Assembly (NCBI RefSeq): GCF_018070025.1
Contig: NZ_JAGPYQ010000001.1
Location: forward strand, 5,704,001-5,768,000
DNA: 64,000 bases
Source of the DNA: Streptomyces liliiviolaceus
GTDB lineage: Bacteria; Actinomycetota; Actinomycetes; Streptomycetales; Streptomycetaceae
Direction of reading: 5' to 3'
Shown: piece by piece, positions 16,900 to 25,859 of the stretch
Position numbering within the stretch: the stretch's first letter is position 1
Layout: the number at the start of each line of letters is the position of its first letter
Notes under the pieces: generated by a model
Seen by the model: only the letters and a program-made list of their open reading frames with translations
Database searches by the model: none
What the model was told of the DNA's origin: nothing
Program-made: the position numbers and the translations under genes

Positions 16900-18534
16900 T
16901 CAGCCGCCGGGTCCGGGCCCGCGGTCCCCCTTGCGGTCGCGGCGGGACAGCAGGCGCTGGGCGCGGGTCAGACCGTTCGGGAGGTTCCTGCGCAGTGCGG
17001 CGCGGGCGGCGTTGGAGCCGGGAGCGCCGTGCACCCCGCCTCCCGGATGCGCGGAGGCCGATGCCAGGTACAGGCCCTTGACCGGCGTCTCCGGGCGCCC
17101 GGTGCCCGGGACGGGCCGGAACACGAGCTGCTGGTGCAGGGCCGTGGTGCCGCCGTTGATGGCACCCCCGTGCAGATTGGCGTCGAGGGCCTGGAGGGTG
17201 GGCGGTGCCAGCACGCGCCGGGCCCGGATCAGGGAACGGAACCCGGGAGCGAAGCGCTCGACCTGCCGCTCGACCCGGTCGGCCATCAGCTCCCGCTCCG
17301 TGGTGTCCCAGCTCCCGGTCAGTCCGTCGTCACCCGCGTCGCCCTTGATGCGGTGCGGGACATGGGTGTACGCCCAGGCCGACTCGGTGCCCTGGGGCGA
17401 CCGGGTGGGGTCGGCGGTCGTCATCTGTCCGAACAGCGAGAACGGCCGGTCCGGTACCTGTCCCATGGCGACCTGTGCCGCGAACCGGGTCAGCTCGTCG
17501 ACGCCGTCCGCCAGATGCACGGTTCCCGCGCCGACGGCCCCGGGGGCCTGCCACGGCACGGAGCCGTCGAGCGCCCAGTCGACCTTGAAGGTGGCGAAGT
17601 CCCACTGGAACCGGCGCAGATCGGCCGACACCTGGGGCGGGAGGTCGGCGCTGTCCACCAACTCGCCGTACAGCGCGGGGGCGGAGACGTCCGCGAGTAC
17701 GGCCCGGGCGGCGGACACCGTCTCGCCGCCGGCCGTGCGCACCGCCACGGCCCTGCCCTCCCGGACGACGACGCGGTTCACGCGCTCCCCGCACCGGAGG
17801 ACCCCGCCGCGTTCCTCCAGCCGCCGGGTCAGCGCCCCGATCAGGGCGCCCGCACCGCCGACGGGCACGGGGAACCCGTACGTCTGGCCCAGCATCGACA
17901 TCAGCCAGCCGAAGCCGCCGCTTCCCGCGGCCTCGGGGGCGAGGTCGGCGTGCAGTGCGTTGCCCGCCAGCAGCAGTCTGCCGCCCTCGCCGTGGAACTC
18001 CTCCTCGCCGAGCCGCCGTACCGGCAGCACCATCGACCGGGCCAGGCGCAGCCCGCCGGCGGTCCGCAGGCGCAGGGCAAGCCGGGCGCCCGCGCGTACC
18101 GGCGGGAAGGGGGTGAACAGCGCCTCCAGCAGGTCGGGGCGCAGCCGCTCCCAGACCCGGTGCAGTTCGCGCCAGGCGTCGCCGTCGCCGTCGGCGAAGA
18201 CGTCCAGGGACGCGGCGGTGTCGTCGAGGTCGCGTCCGAGCACGGCGTAGCGGCCGTCGGACAGCGGGTGGGCCAGTACGCGGGGCGCATGGCTCCACCG
18301 CAGCCCGTAGCGCTCCAGACCGAGTCCGGACAGGACCGGGGAGGCCGCGGCGAGAGGGTAGAACGAGCTGAAGAGGTCGCTCGTGAAGTCCGGGTCGACG
18401 CCGTTGTCGTGCCGTACGGCGCCCCCGGGCTCATCCTGTTCCTCCAGGACTTCGACGCTCCAGCCCTCGTCGGCCAGGAGGTTCGCGGCGACGAGCCCGT
18501 TCGGGCCCGCCCCGATGACTACCGCGTCCGGCAT
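16900..18534 (-). CDS. FAD-dependent oxidoreductase, phytoene desaturase-like
   Basis: 544-residue flavoprotein of the phytoene desaturase/carotenoid isomerase superfamily. The N-terminal FAD fold is VIGAGPNGLVAANLLADEG with the partner acidic strand VEVLEEQDEPGG. A substrate-binding middle region follows, and the C-terminal FAD motif is GLYLASASAHPGGGVHGAPG. The ATG at 18534 gives the FAD motif at the very N terminus; the longer frame to 18717 reads into non-family sequence. It is the third gene of an SDR-SRPBCC-oxidoreductase operon. A real carotenoid role is unlikely without a phytoene synthase; these non-carotenogenic paralogues are common in actinobacteria with unknown substrates. Confidence 0.87.
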   Translation of the reverse strand: MPDAVVIGAGPNGLVAANLLADEGWSVEVLEEQDEPGGAVRHDNGVDPDFTSDLFSSFYPLAAASPVLSGLGLERYGLRWSHAPRVLAHPLSDGRYAVLGRDLDDTAASLDVFADGDGDAWRELHRVWERLRPDLLEALFTPFPPVRAGARLALRLRTAGGLRLARSMVLPVRRLGEEEFHGEGGRLLLAGNALHADLAPEAAGSGGFGWLMSMLGQTYGFPVPVGGAGALIGALTRRLEERGGVLRCGERVNRVVVREGRAVAVRTAGGETVSAARAVLADVSAPALYGELVDSADLPPQVSADLRRFQWDFATFKVDWALDGSVPWQAPGAVGAGTVHLADGVDELTRFAAQVAMGQVPDRPFSLFGQMTTADPTRSPQGTESAWAYTHVPHRIKGDAGDDGLTGSWDTTERELMADRVERQVERFAPGFRSLIRARRVLAPPTLQALDANLHGGAINGGTTALHQQLVFRPVPGTGRPETPVKGLYLASASAHPGGGVHGAPGSNAARAALRRNLPNGLTRAQRLLSRRDRKGDRGPGPGG

Positions 18535-18577
18535 GGCCGCCTCCCGTCCCGCCGCCGTCTCGCACGGCCGACGTCTC

Positions 18578-19054
18578 TCATGCCGGCCTCGGCTCCGCTC
18601 GGGCGGGCCGCGACCCGCTCTTCCCGTCCTCCTCGCACACCTCGGCCAGCCGCTTGAGCATGGCCCGGTGCCGCACCTGGATGAGACCCTCCACGGCCAC
18701 GTTGTGCAGGGTGCCACCGGCGCCCTGCAGCGGATGCTCGTCGATGATCACCAGCGTGTACTCGCCCCAGGGCCGCAGTTCGATGGCGATCCGGGCCGTG
18801 CCGAGCGGGCCCGCGATCGCCTCCAGCTCCAGCTCGCGCTCCTCGACGCACGCCCGTACGACCGACTCGTTGCGCAGGGTCCACAGCCCCACCCGCACCT
18901 CGTAGCCGATCGCGGAATGCACCTGCGGCCACCAACCGCGCACGGGGTACGAGGACGCCGTCCCCACGACCCAGTCCGCGTACCGGGTGCCGTCGGCCAG
19001 GACGGACCACACCTCGCGCGGGCTCTTCTTGATGAGCCTGTGGCGTACGGCCAT
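18578..19054 (-). CDS. SRPBCC family protein (START-like lipid/aromatic-binding fold)
   Basis: 158-residue protein with the polyketide cyclase/dehydrase (SRPBCC) fold. It starts AVRHRLIKKSPREVWSVLADGTRYADWV, the typical first strand-helix pair, and ends with a long C-terminal helix (IQVRHRAMLKRLAEVC). Such proteins bind hydrophobic ligands in a helix-grip cavity. It lies 43 bp upstream of the FAD oxidoreductase and 69 bp downstream of the SDR on the same strand. It may hold or present the substrate they transform (inference). A short basic C-terminal tail follows the fold. Confidence 0.85.
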   Translation of the reverse strand: MAVRHRLIKKSPREVWSVLADGTRYADWVVGTASSYPVRGWWPQVHSAIGYEVRVGLWTLRNESVVRACVEERELELEAIAGPLGTARIAIELRPWGEYTLVIIDEHPLQGAGGTLHNVAVEGLIQVRHRAMLKRLAEVCEEDGKSGSRPARAEPRPA

Positions 19055-19123
19055 CTCTGCCTCCCTCGTGTCGCACCCGGCGGTAGCGGAGTGATCGCTG
19101 CCGGGTCCCCCGGCATCCAGAGT

Positions 19124-20047
19124 TCAACCGACCGGCGACCTGCCGCTGCCGGGGCTGCCGATGCCGCCTGGACTGCCTGGGCTACCTGGGCCGTCGGCCC
19201 GGCCGCCCGCGCCGAGCAGGCCGGTGGGCAGGAACGGCTCCCGGGCCGCCAGCCGGGGCAGCGCCCGGCGTGACACCCGCAGCACGATCGGCGGCAGCGC
19301 GACCCGGCCCAGCTGGGCGGCGAGCAGCCAGCCGGGCACGTACACCGCGGTGCGGCGGCGCTCGACGGCCCGCGCCAGCCGGGCGGCGACGTGCTCCGCC
19401 GGGTAGACGCGGCGGGCCGGGCGCGGCATGTGGCCGCGCAGTTCGCGCAGCACGGCGTGCCGGTCGGCGTCGCGGATCATGTCGGTGTCGGTCCAGTTGA
19501 GATAGGCGATGCCCACCGCGACACCCTGGTGCGCGACCTCGGCCCGCAGGGAGTGGGCGAAGGCCTCCACACCCGCCTTGGACGCGCAGTAGGCGCTCAT
19601 CATGGGCGACGCGCCGATCGAGGCCAGTGAGGCGACCTGGAGGTAGTAGCCCGCCGTGTCCACCAGGTCCGGCAGGAAGGCGCGTGCGGTGATCGCGCTG
19701 CCGGTGAGGTTGACGTCGATCACCCGGCGCCAGGACGCCGCGTCCGACTCGGCGAGGGGGCCGCCCTCGGCGATGCCCGCGTTGGCGATCACCACGGAGG
19801 GCTTGCCGAGGGTCGCGCGTACGCCTCGGGCCGCGTCGGCCATACCGGCGTCGTCGGTGATGTCGACCTCCCAGCCGGCCGCCGGGGTGGGCAGTTCGGC
19901 CGCCAGAGCCTCCAGGGCCGGTTTCTCGTGGCCCAGGAGGGCGAGGTGGGCGCCCCGGTGGGCCAGGTCCCGTGCCAGGGCGGCGCCGAGGCCGCGGGCG
20001 GCGCCGGTCACCACCACCGTGCGGCCGCGCAGCGGGTCGTGTTTCAC
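19124..20047 (-). CDS. SDR family NAD(P)-dependent oxidoreductase
   Basis: 307-residue classical short-chain dehydrogenase. It has TGAARGLGAALARDLA (cofactor loop, residues 14-29), NAGIAEGGP, and the catalytic YCASK (Tyr and Lys four apart) preceded by a serine. Length and an extended C-terminal basic-hydrophobic part resemble membrane-associated SDRs. The last 25 residues are a Gly/Ser/Pro repeat. GTG 20047 preceded by GGGAG is preferred over the upstream ATG at 20110. First gene of the SDR-SRPBCC-FAD oxidoreductase operon. Confidence 0.9.
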   Translation of the reverse strand: MKHDPLRGRTVVVTGAARGLGAALARDLAHRGAHLALLGHEKPALEALAAELPTPAAGWEVDITDDAGMADAARGVRATLGKPSVVIANAGIAEGGPLAESDAASWRRVIDVNLTGSAITARAFLPDLVDTAGYYLQVASLASIGASPMMSAYCASKAGVEAFAHSLRAEVAHQGVAVGIAYLNWTDTDMIRDADRHAVLRELRGHMPRPARRVYPAEHVAARLARAVERRRTAVYVPGWLLAAQLGRVALPPIVLRVSRRALPRLAAREPFLPTGLLGAGGRADGPGSPGSPGGIGSPGSGRSPVG

Positions 20048-20169
20048 GGGGCTCCCTTCGTGGCGGGCTTGTCCTGATACAGGTGGGGTCGCCCGTTTCC
20101 ATCGGACCACGAGTCGGTGGGTACCGCCCGCCGCGGGTCGTTCGTCGGCTGCGGACCCGTCGTGGCTGG

Positions 20170-20200
20170 TCGCGCAGTTCCCCGCGCCCCTCAGGGGCGG
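20170..20200. repeat. GTTCCCCGCGCCCCT element with hairpin
   Basis: Copy of the dispersed element (TCGCGCAGTTCCCCGCGCCCCT) followed by AGGGGCGG, forming a short CGCCCCTCAGGGGCG hairpin. It lies in the 334-bp divergent gap between the SDR and GH43 genes, apart from gene ends, which argues against a pure terminator role for every copy. Confidence 0.7.
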
Positions 20201-20263
20201 CCTGCGTCGCAGTGTCGCGGCCCTGGGGCGGCATCAGAGAACTCAGGGGCCCCGTCAGAGTCA

Positions 20264-20292
20264 TTGACGTGCATCGTGGGGGACTCTAATTT
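20264..20292 (+). promoter_or_regulatory. Candidate promoter for the GH43 gene
   Basis: TTGACG (20264-20269) and TAATTT (20287-20292) are spaced 17 bp apart, a good match to a housekeeping-sigma promoter in otherwise GC-rich DNA. The implied 5' leader is about 80 nt. The rest of the 20048-20381 gap shows only the repeat element at 20170. Confidence 0.55.
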
Positions 20293-20381
20293 CTGATCGA
20301 TCTCCCGAACCGCGTTCGAAATACCGACCCACGGCGTCCGCCGGGGCCCTTCGTCACGCCCGCACCCGTTTGGAGACCACG

Positions 20382-21770
20382 ATGAGCGCACGACCCCAGC
20401 CGTCCCGGCGCCTCCTGCTCGGCATGGCCGCCGCCACTCCGCTGGCCGCGTCCGGCGTACTGACTCTCGGCGCCGGCACCGCCCACGCGGCGGACTCGGC
20501 GTACGTGATGTGCTACTTCACCGAGTCGACCAGCCTCGGCCTCGGGACCGACTACGGGCTGCATCTCGCCGTCAGCACCGACTCGCTCAACTGGACACCG
20601 CTCAACCAGAACAACCCCCTGGTCACCCCCACGGCGGGCGCCCTCGGCCTGCGCGACCCGTTCCTCATGCGCAAGCAGGACGGCACCTTCGTCGTCATCG
20701 CCACCGACCTCAAGGGCACCGACTGGAGCTACAACAGCCAGTACATCCATGTCTGGGACTCCGCCGACCTGCGCAGCTTCACCGGATACCGCCGGCTCAA
20801 GCTGCACGACATGACCACGCACAGCTGGGCACCCGAGGCGTTCTGGGACGCCGGCCGGGGTCAGTACGCGGTCATCTACTCCTCGGTCAATTCCAGCGGC
20901 CACAACGTCATCATGGTGAACTACACCAGTGACTTCGTGACCGCGTCGGCTCCGCAGGTGTTCTTCGATCCCGGGTACGACGTCATCGACGGTGACATGG
21001 CCGTCGGCGTCAGCGGCTACAACTACCTCTTCTTCAAGAAGAACCAGACGCTGGTGGCGGCGCGGTCCACCTCCCTCAACCCGGGCAGCTTCACCGAGTT
21101 CAGCGCGGGCGTCGCGCACGGCGGCACCGAGGCCCCGACGGTGTTCAAGTCGCTGACCAGCAGCAACTGGTTTCTCTGGGGTGACACCTACACACCCAAC
21201 GGGGTCTTCTACGCCTGGCAGTCCGGCAACCTGGCCTCCGGCACCTGGACCGCGCTCGACCAGAGGACCTACACCCAGCCGGTCAACTCCAAGCACTGCG
21301 GCATAGCGACGATCACCACGACCGAGTACAACAACCTGCTCACCCGGTGGGGCGCCCCGGCCTGGAACCGGCTGAAGTCGTACAACTACCCGGACCGTTA
21401 CGTCCGCCACGCCAACTACGCCGCCCGCATCGACACCTACCCCTTCGACCTGTACACCGACTCCCAGTGGAAGCTCGTCCCGGGCCTGGCCGACAGCTCC
21501 GGGGTCTCCTTCCAGTCGGTGAACTACCCGACCCGCTATCTGCGGCACTACAACTACGCGCTCCAACTCGACGTCAACGACGGGACGTCGGCGTTCGCGG
21601 GCGACGCGACCTTCTACCGTACGGCGGGCCTCGCCGACTCCTCCTGGGCGTCGTTCCGCTCGTACAACAACCCCACCCGCTACATCCGGCACTCGAACTA
21701 CGTGCTGCGCATCGATCCGGTGTCCACGGCCACGGAGCAGCAGGACGCGACGTTCCGCGTCGGGTACTGA
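20382..21770 (+). CDS. Secreted GH43-type hydrolase with AbfB arabinose-binding domain
   Basis: 462-residue exported enzyme. A twin-arginine-like signal (PSRRLLLGMAAATPLAAS) is followed by cleavage after AHA at about residue 36. Residues 40-320 form a five-bladed propeller of the GH43 type. Its cues include GLRDPFLMRKQDGTF, THSWAPEAFWDAG and a glutamate in GGTEAPTVFK. Residues 325-462 are an AbfB/CBM42 beta-trefoil, visible as three repeats (DRYVRHANYAARID, TRYLRHYNYALQLD, TRYIRHSNYVLRID). Together this predicts an extracellular arabinofuranosidase acting on plant arabinan or arabinoxylan. ATG 20382 has GGAG upstream. Confidence 0.9.
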   Translation: MSARPQPSRRLLLGMAAATPLAASGVLTLGAGTAHAADSAYVMCYFTESTSLGLGTDYGLHLAVSTDSLNWTPLNQNNPLVTPTAGALGLRDPFLMRKQDGTFVVIATDLKGTDWSYNSQYIHVWDSADLRSFTGYRRLKLHDMTTHSWAPEAFWDAGRGQYAVIYSSVNSSGHNVIMVNYTSDFVTASAPQVFFDPGYDVIDGDMAVGVSGYNYLFFKKNQTLVAARSTSLNPGSFTEFSAGVAHGGTEAPTVFKSLTSSNWFLWGDTYTPNGVFYAWQSGNLASGTWTALDQRTYTQPVNSKHCGIATITTTEYNNLLTRWGAPAWNRLKSYNYPDRYVRHANYAARIDTYPFDLYTDSQWKLVPGLADSSGVSFQSVNYPTRYLRHYNYALQLDVNDGTSAFAGDATFYRTAGLADSSWASFRSYNNPTRYIRHSNYVLRIDPVSTATEQQDATFRVGY

Positions 21771-21818
21771 CCTCCGGCGGCCCGCGCACCGCTCGCGTAC
21801 GGCCCGACGATGATCGCC

Positions 21819-21831
21819 TATCTTGGCGCGT
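21819..21831 (+). promoter_or_regulatory. -10 element for a leaderless HTH-molbindin mRNA
   Basis: TATCTT (21819-21824) lies 7 nt before the ATG at 21832 and there is no purine-rich ribosome site. The transcription start would fall at or next to the ATG, so the mRNA is probably leaderless. Confidence 0.5.
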
Positions 21832-22224
21832 ATGCAGTCATACACGATCGGTCAGGCGGCGCGTCTGCTCGGGGTGAGCCCGGACACCGCGCGGCGCTGG
21901 GCGGACGCGGGCCGGATGGTCACGCACCGGGACGAGGGCGGGCGGCGCCTCATCGACGGCAAGGACCTGGCCGCCTTCTCCGTCGAGCTCGCCAAGGGCG
22001 ACGGTGAGGAGGACACCTCGTACACCTCCGTCCGTAATGCCTTTCCCGGCATCGTCACGGCGGTGAAGCTCGGTGACGTGGCCGCCCAGGTGGAGATCCA
22101 GGCCGGGCCGCACCGGCTGGTGTCGCTGCTGACGCGGGAGGCCGTGGAGGAGCTGGGCCTTGAGGTCGGGGTGGAGGCCACCGCCCGGGTCAAGTCGACG
22201 AACGTACATATCGACCGGACCTGA
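21832..22224 (+). CDS. HTH-molbindin (MerR-like helix-turn-helix plus TOBE/Mop domain)
   Basis: 130-residue two-domain protein. Residues 1-55 are an excisionase/MerR-like helix-turn-helix (YTIGQAARLLGVSPDTARRWADAG). Residues 63-130 are a single Mop/TOBE domain (SVRNAFPGIVTAVKLGDVAAQVEI, LTREAVEELGLEVG, ARVKSTNVHID), the fold that binds molybdate or tungstate between subunits. This is the usual actinobacterial form of a molybdate-responsive DNA-binding protein. It could regulate modABC 5 kb away or the Moco-dependent genes nearby (inference). ATG 21832 is chosen because a -10 box sits 7 nt upstream. Confidence 0.87.
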   Translation: MQSYTIGQAARLLGVSPDTARRWADAGRMVTHRDEGGRRLIDGKDLAAFSVELAKGDGEEDTSYTSVRNAFPGIVTAVKLGDVAAQVEIQAGPHRLVSLLTREAVEELGLEVGVEATARVKSTNVHIDRT

Positions 22225-22283
22225 GAGCGGCTCGTGGGCCGCGGGGGTGGCCTCCACCGGTCATGCCCGGTCCGAGGGGTCGG

Positions 22284-23444
22284 TCACGTGGTGACCGAGT
22301 ACGAGTGGGCGCCCGTGCCCGCCAGTGCGCCCGCGTCCACGATCAGGTACTCGTCGCGGATCGGGCGGCCCGCGAGCCAGGACTCCAGGATCTCGCGGGT
22401 GCCCGCCGCGTAGCGGGCCTGCGCGGAAAGGGAGGAGCCGGAGATGTGCGGGGTCATGCCGTGGTGCGGCATGGTGCGCCAGGGGTGGTCGGCGGGGGCG
22501 GGCTGCGGGTACCAGACGTCGCCCGCGTAGCCCGCGAGCCGGCCGCTGTGCAGGGCGCGGTCGACGGCGTCACGGTCGGCGATCTTCGCCCGTGCCGTGT
22601 TGACGAGGTACGCGCCGCGCTTCATCCGGCCGAGCAGCTCGTCGCCGAAGAGGCCTTCGGTCTCCGGGTGCAGCGGCGCGTTGATGGTGACGACGTCGCA
22701 GTGCGGGACCATGTCGGCCGCGCTCTCGTGGAAGGTCAGCCCCAGTTCGCGTTCGACCGCCTCGGGCAGCCGGTGGCGGTCGGTGTAGTGCAGTTTCACG
22801 TCGAAGGGCGCGAGACGGCGCAGGACGGCCAGGCCGATGCGTCCGGCGGCGACCGTGCCGACCTGCATGCCCTCCAGGTCGTAGGAGCGGGCCACGCAGT
22901 CCGCGATGTTCCAGCCGCCGTCGAGCACGACCTGATGGGACGGCAGGTAGTTGCGCACCAGGGACAGCGTCATCATCACCACGTGCTCGGCGACACTGAT
23001 GCTGTTGGAGTACGTGACCTCGGCGACCGTCACCCCGTGGGCGACCGCCGCGTCCAGGTCGACGTGGTCGGAGCCGATGCCGGCCGTGATGGCGAGCTTG
23101 AGGTTCCGGGCGGCGGCGATGCGCTCCGGGGTCAGGTAGGCCGGCCAGAACGGCTGGGAGATCACCACGTCCGCGTCGGGCAGCTCCCGGTCGAAGACCG
23201 ACCCGGCGCCCTCCTTGTCGGAGGTGACGACGAGGGTGTGCCCCGCCTTCTCCAGGAAGGTGCGCAGGCCCAGCTCGCCGGAGACGCTGCCGAGGAGGTG
23301 ACCCGGCGTGAAGTCGACGGCCTCGGGAGTGGGCGTGGTCTGCCCGCCGGGGTACCGGTCGATCGCGGGGAGGTCGTCACGGGCGTACGTGGTCGGGTAT
23401 CCGTCGGTCGGGTCGTCGTACAGCACACAGAGCACCTTGGCCAT
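22284..23444 (-). CDS. NAD-dependent formate dehydrogenase
   Basis: 386-residue soluble D-2-hydroxyacid dehydrogenase-type formate dehydrogenase, oxidising formate to CO2 with NAD+. Family hallmarks include the N-terminal VLCVLYDDPTDGYP and ITAGIGSDHVDL. The NAD site is in its formate-dehydrogenase form (VGTVAAGRIGLAVLRRL), followed by NAPLHPETEGLF, the arginine in NTARAKIADR and the catalytic histidine in TPHISGSSLSAQARYA. Length matches the bacterial enzyme of methylotrophs. It needs no metal, unlike the Moco-dependent formate dehydrogenases. ATG 23444 (GAGGAG 8 nt upstream) is preferred over GTG 23450. The LysR gene immediately upstream is probably its regulator. Confidence 0.95.
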   Translation of the reverse strand: MAKVLCVLYDDPTDGYPTTYARDDLPAIDRYPGGQTTPTPEAVDFTPGHLLGSVSGELGLRTFLEKAGHTLVVTSDKEGAGSVFDRELPDADVVISQPFWPAYLTPERIAAARNLKLAITAGIGSDHVDLDAAVAHGVTVAEVTYSNSISVAEHVVMMTLSLVRNYLPSHQVVLDGGWNIADCVARSYDLEGMQVGTVAAGRIGLAVLRRLAPFDVKLHYTDRHRLPEAVERELGLTFHESAADMVPHCDVVTINAPLHPETEGLFGDELLGRMKRGAYLVNTARAKIADRDAVDRALHSGRLAGYAGDVWYPQPAPADHPWRTMPHHGMTPHISGSSLSAQARYAAGTREILESWLAGRPIRDEYLIVDAGALAGTGAHSYSVTT

Positions 23445-23535
23445 GATCACGGCTCCTCAACTGCGTTGACTGCGGGTGCAGTTCACGATCCATGCAGCTG
23501 ATTGCCCTGGTCAAAGCGATTCTCGCTATGTCCGT

Positions 23536-23550
23536 ATAGCCGACGGCTAT
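23536..23550. promoter_or_regulatory. LysR box upstream of formate dehydrogenase
   Basis: ATAGCCG-A-CGGCTAT is a perfect dyad with one central base and contains T-N11-A. It lies 92 bp before the formate dehydrogenase start and touches the stop codon of the upstream LysR gene. It is a strong candidate site for that regulator. Confidence 0.7.
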
Positions 23551-24485
23551 CACTGGTCGTGACCGTCGAGGTACGTCCGCAGCAGTACGTCCAGCGCCTC
23601 CCGTACGCCGGCCCGGCGCGCCTCCGCCAGCAGGGCCCCGGCGAGTACGGACGGCGGGTCGTCGGGGCCGGTCACCAGGCCCACCCGCGGCCCGTGCGCC
23701 GGCCCGTCCAGCGGGACCACCCGCATGCCGTCCGGTACGCCGAACATGTGCAGCCAGGCGTGCGAGATCACGCTCGACCAGCGACCGCCGGGGAGGTGCG
23801 CGTAGAGGCCGGCGACGCTGTCCGACTCGATCGCGGGGGCGGCGGTGGCCCCGTCGGCGGCGAAGCACTCGTCGATGATGCGGCGGTTGCGCATACGGGA
23901 GTTGAGCAGGCACAGCGGGAGCGCGGCGGCGGCCGACCAGCTCGCCGTCGCAGCGCTCCCGAGCGGTCCTGCGACCGGGGTCAGCAGCACGTACCGCTCC
24001 TCGTACAGCGGAAGCCGCCGCACCCCGCGCAAGGAGTCGTCGTCGAGGTAGGTCATGGCCGCGTCCAGCTCGAACTCGGCGAGACCGTGGGTGATGTCGA
24101 CCGAGGACAGCGACTCGATGCTCACCCGGGCCCGGGGGTGGCGGTCGCAGAACGGGGTGGTCAGGAGGGAGGCGGCGGGCAGTGCGGTGGGGACCACGCC
24201 CAGGCGCAGGGTGCCGGACAGTCCGTCGCCCAGGGCGGACAGCTCCTGGCGGAGGGCGTCGCCCTCGGCGAGGATGCGGTGCGCCCAGGCCAGCACCACC
24301 TCGCCCTCCGGGGTGAGGCCCTCGTAGCGCCGGCCGCGTCGCACGATCGGCACCTTCAGTTCGTGTTCGAGACGGCGGATCGCCGCGGACAGCGAGGGCT
24401 GGGAGACATGGCAGGCGGCCGCCGCGCGGACGAAGTGACGCTCCCGGGCGAGGGCGACCAGGTATTCGAGCTGGCGCAGTTGCAC
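23550..24485 (-). CDS. LysR family transcriptional regulator (formate dehydrogenase-linked)
   Basis: 311-residue LysR-type regulator. The winged helix is LRQLEYLVALARERHFVRAAAACHVSQPSLSAAIRRLEHEL (residues 3-43 in two parts), and residues 90-300 form the effector domain. GTG 24485 has GGAGG six bases upstream and places the helix at the normal N-terminal position; the frame extends to 24533 without similarity. It is in the same direction as formate dehydrogenase, 105 bp upstream of it, with a T-N11-A dyad at its 3' end. Formate or a one-carbon metabolite is a reasonable effector guess only. Confidence 0.9.
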   Translation of the reverse strand: MQLRQLEYLVALARERHFVRAAAACHVSQPSLSAAIRRLEHELKVPIVRRGRRYEGLTPEGEVVLAWAHRILAEGDALRQELSALGDGLSGTLRLGVVPTALPAASLLTTPFCDRHPRARVSIESLSSVDITHGLAEFELDAAMTYLDDDSLRGVRRLPLYEERYVLLTPVAGPLGSAATASWSAAAALPLCLLNSRMRNRRIIDECFAADGATAAPAIESDSVAGLYAHLPGGRWSSVISHAWLHMFGVPDGMRVVPLDGPAHGPRVGLVTGPDDPPSVLAGALLAEARRAGVREALDVLLRTYLDGHDQ

Positions 24486-24560
24486 GCGTGACCTCCCAGG
24501 GGCGCCGGGCCCCCGCTCTCCGGACCTCGGCACGGAGACATGGGCGTCGGCCGGTGCGGG

Positions 24561-25859
24561 TCAGTCCGTACGGCGCACGGCCCGTGCCAGGAAATGGTGG
24601 GCCGCGTCCTCGTAACAGTCCAGGTCCCAGCCCGCCGTGTGCAGCGCCGGGCTCAGATTCTCCTCGGCCAGCGGGTCGTCGGGGTCCAGGGCGCGGCCGT
24701 GGCGGGCGGCCCGTTCGGCGCGGCCGGAGGGGTGGAAGAGCAGCAGGACACCGTCGGGGGCGGTCACCCGGGCCCATTCGCGCAGGGCGGTCGCGGGATC
24801 GGGGACGTGGTCGACGAGGCCCGCGCTGAAGATGCCGTCCAACGACCGGGCGGGCAGCGGGAGTCGGCACGCGTCGGCCAGCAGAAGCCCGGTGCGACCC
24901 TTCCCTGCGGCCGCCGTGAGCATCGCCGGGGTGAGGTCCGCGCCGAGCACGACTCCCTCGGCGCCCACCTCGGCGCGCAGGGCGGGGAGGGCACGGCCGC
25001 TGCCGCAGCCCACGTCCAGCACCCGCTGTCCGGGGCGCAGCCGCATGCGCGAGACGGCCGCGGTGTAGCGGGGGCCGTCGACGGCGAAGCGCTCCTCCCA
25101 CGCGGCCGCCCGGGGGGTGAAGAAGGCGCGGGTCGTGGTCGCCGTCGCCCGGGACGCGGCCAGGGTGGCGAAGCGTTCGAAGACGGTGTCCCGGTGCGGG
25201 GCCAGTGCCGCCAGTTCGGCGGGAGCGGCGTCCTGGAGGTCGGGGGCGGTGGCCGCCTCTCCGGGGAAGGCCGTCGCGAAGGCGTCGACCGCCTCCTTGT
25301 CCACCTCCAGGTGGAACTGCGTCCCCCAGGCCGAGCGGCCGATCCGGAAGGCCTGGACGGGGTAGCGGTCGCAGGACGCCAGCAGGGTCGCGCCGGCCGG
25401 GAGGTCCATGGTGTCGTCGTGCCAGTGCAGGACGCGCAGGCGCTCGGGCACTTCGGCGAACAGCGGATCTCCGGCCGCGGCCGGAGCCGTCCGTACCTCG
25501 CCCCAGCCGATCTGCCGGCTCGCGCCGGGACGGGCCGTGCCGCCCGCCGCCACGGCCAGCAGCTGCGCGCCGAGACATACGCCGAGCACGGGCACTTCCG
25601 CGTCCAGCGCGGCCCGCAGCAGGGCCAGTTCGGCCGCGCGGGTCGGAAAGGCCGGGGAGTCGTCGTACGCGGCCATGGGGCCACCCATGACGACCAGCGC
25701 GGCCAGTCCCGCGGGTGACTCGGGTACCGGGTCCCCGGCCCAGGTCCGGCACACGTGCACCGGCAGTCCCGCCGCGGCGAGCGCGGTGCCGAGGGCGTAC
25801 GGGCACTCGTGGGGCAGGTGCTGGACGACCAGGACGCCTGTCGGTTCGATCCAGCTCAC
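24561..25859 (-). CDS. Type 1 glutamine amidotransferase fused to a SAM methyltransferase
   Basis: 432-residue two-domain protein. Residues 1-200 are a class I amidotransferase: the nucleophile is Cys95 in VLGVCLGAQLLAV and the His183/Glu185 pair is in WGTQFHLEVD. Residues 245-425 are a class I methyltransferase with the SAM motif VLDVGCGSGRALP (about 280-292) and a following acidic strand. No synthetase domain is attached to use the released ammonia, so the first part may act as a GAT-like hydrolase. GTG 25859 overlaps the stop of the molybdopterin protein (GTGA), implying coupled translation. I do not know its product; the fusion is discussed in the findings. Confidence 0.85.
   Translation of the reverse strand: MSWIEPTGVLVVQHLPHECPYALGTALAAAGLPVHVCRTWAGDPVPESPAGLAALVVMGGPMAAYDDSPAFPTRAAELALLRAALDAEVPVLGVCLGAQLLAVAAGGTARPGASRQIGWGEVRTAPAAAGDPLFAEVPERLRVLHWHDDTMDLPAGATLLASCDRYPVQAFRIGRSAWGTQFHLEVDKEAVDAFATAFPGEAATAPDLQDAAPAELAALAPHRDTVFERFATLAASRATATTTRAFFTPRAAAWEERFAVDGPRYTAAVSRMRLRPGQRVLDVGCGSGRALPALRAEVGAEGVVLGADLTPAMLTAAAGKGRTGLLLADACRLPLPARSLDGIFSAGLVDHVPDPATALREWARVTAPDGVLLLFHPSGRAERAARHGRALDPDDPLAEENLSPALHTAGWDLDCYEDAAHHFLARAVRRTD

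Noticed and set aside
16900..20047. Carotenoid biosynthesis locus
   Set aside because: Only a phytoene desaturase-like flavoprotein is present; no phytoene synthase, GGPP synthase or cyclase, and SDR and SRPBCC partners do not fit.
20300..20330. tRNA-like GTTCGAAAT T-loop
   Set aside because: No acceptor, anticodon or D-arm pairing can be folded around it.
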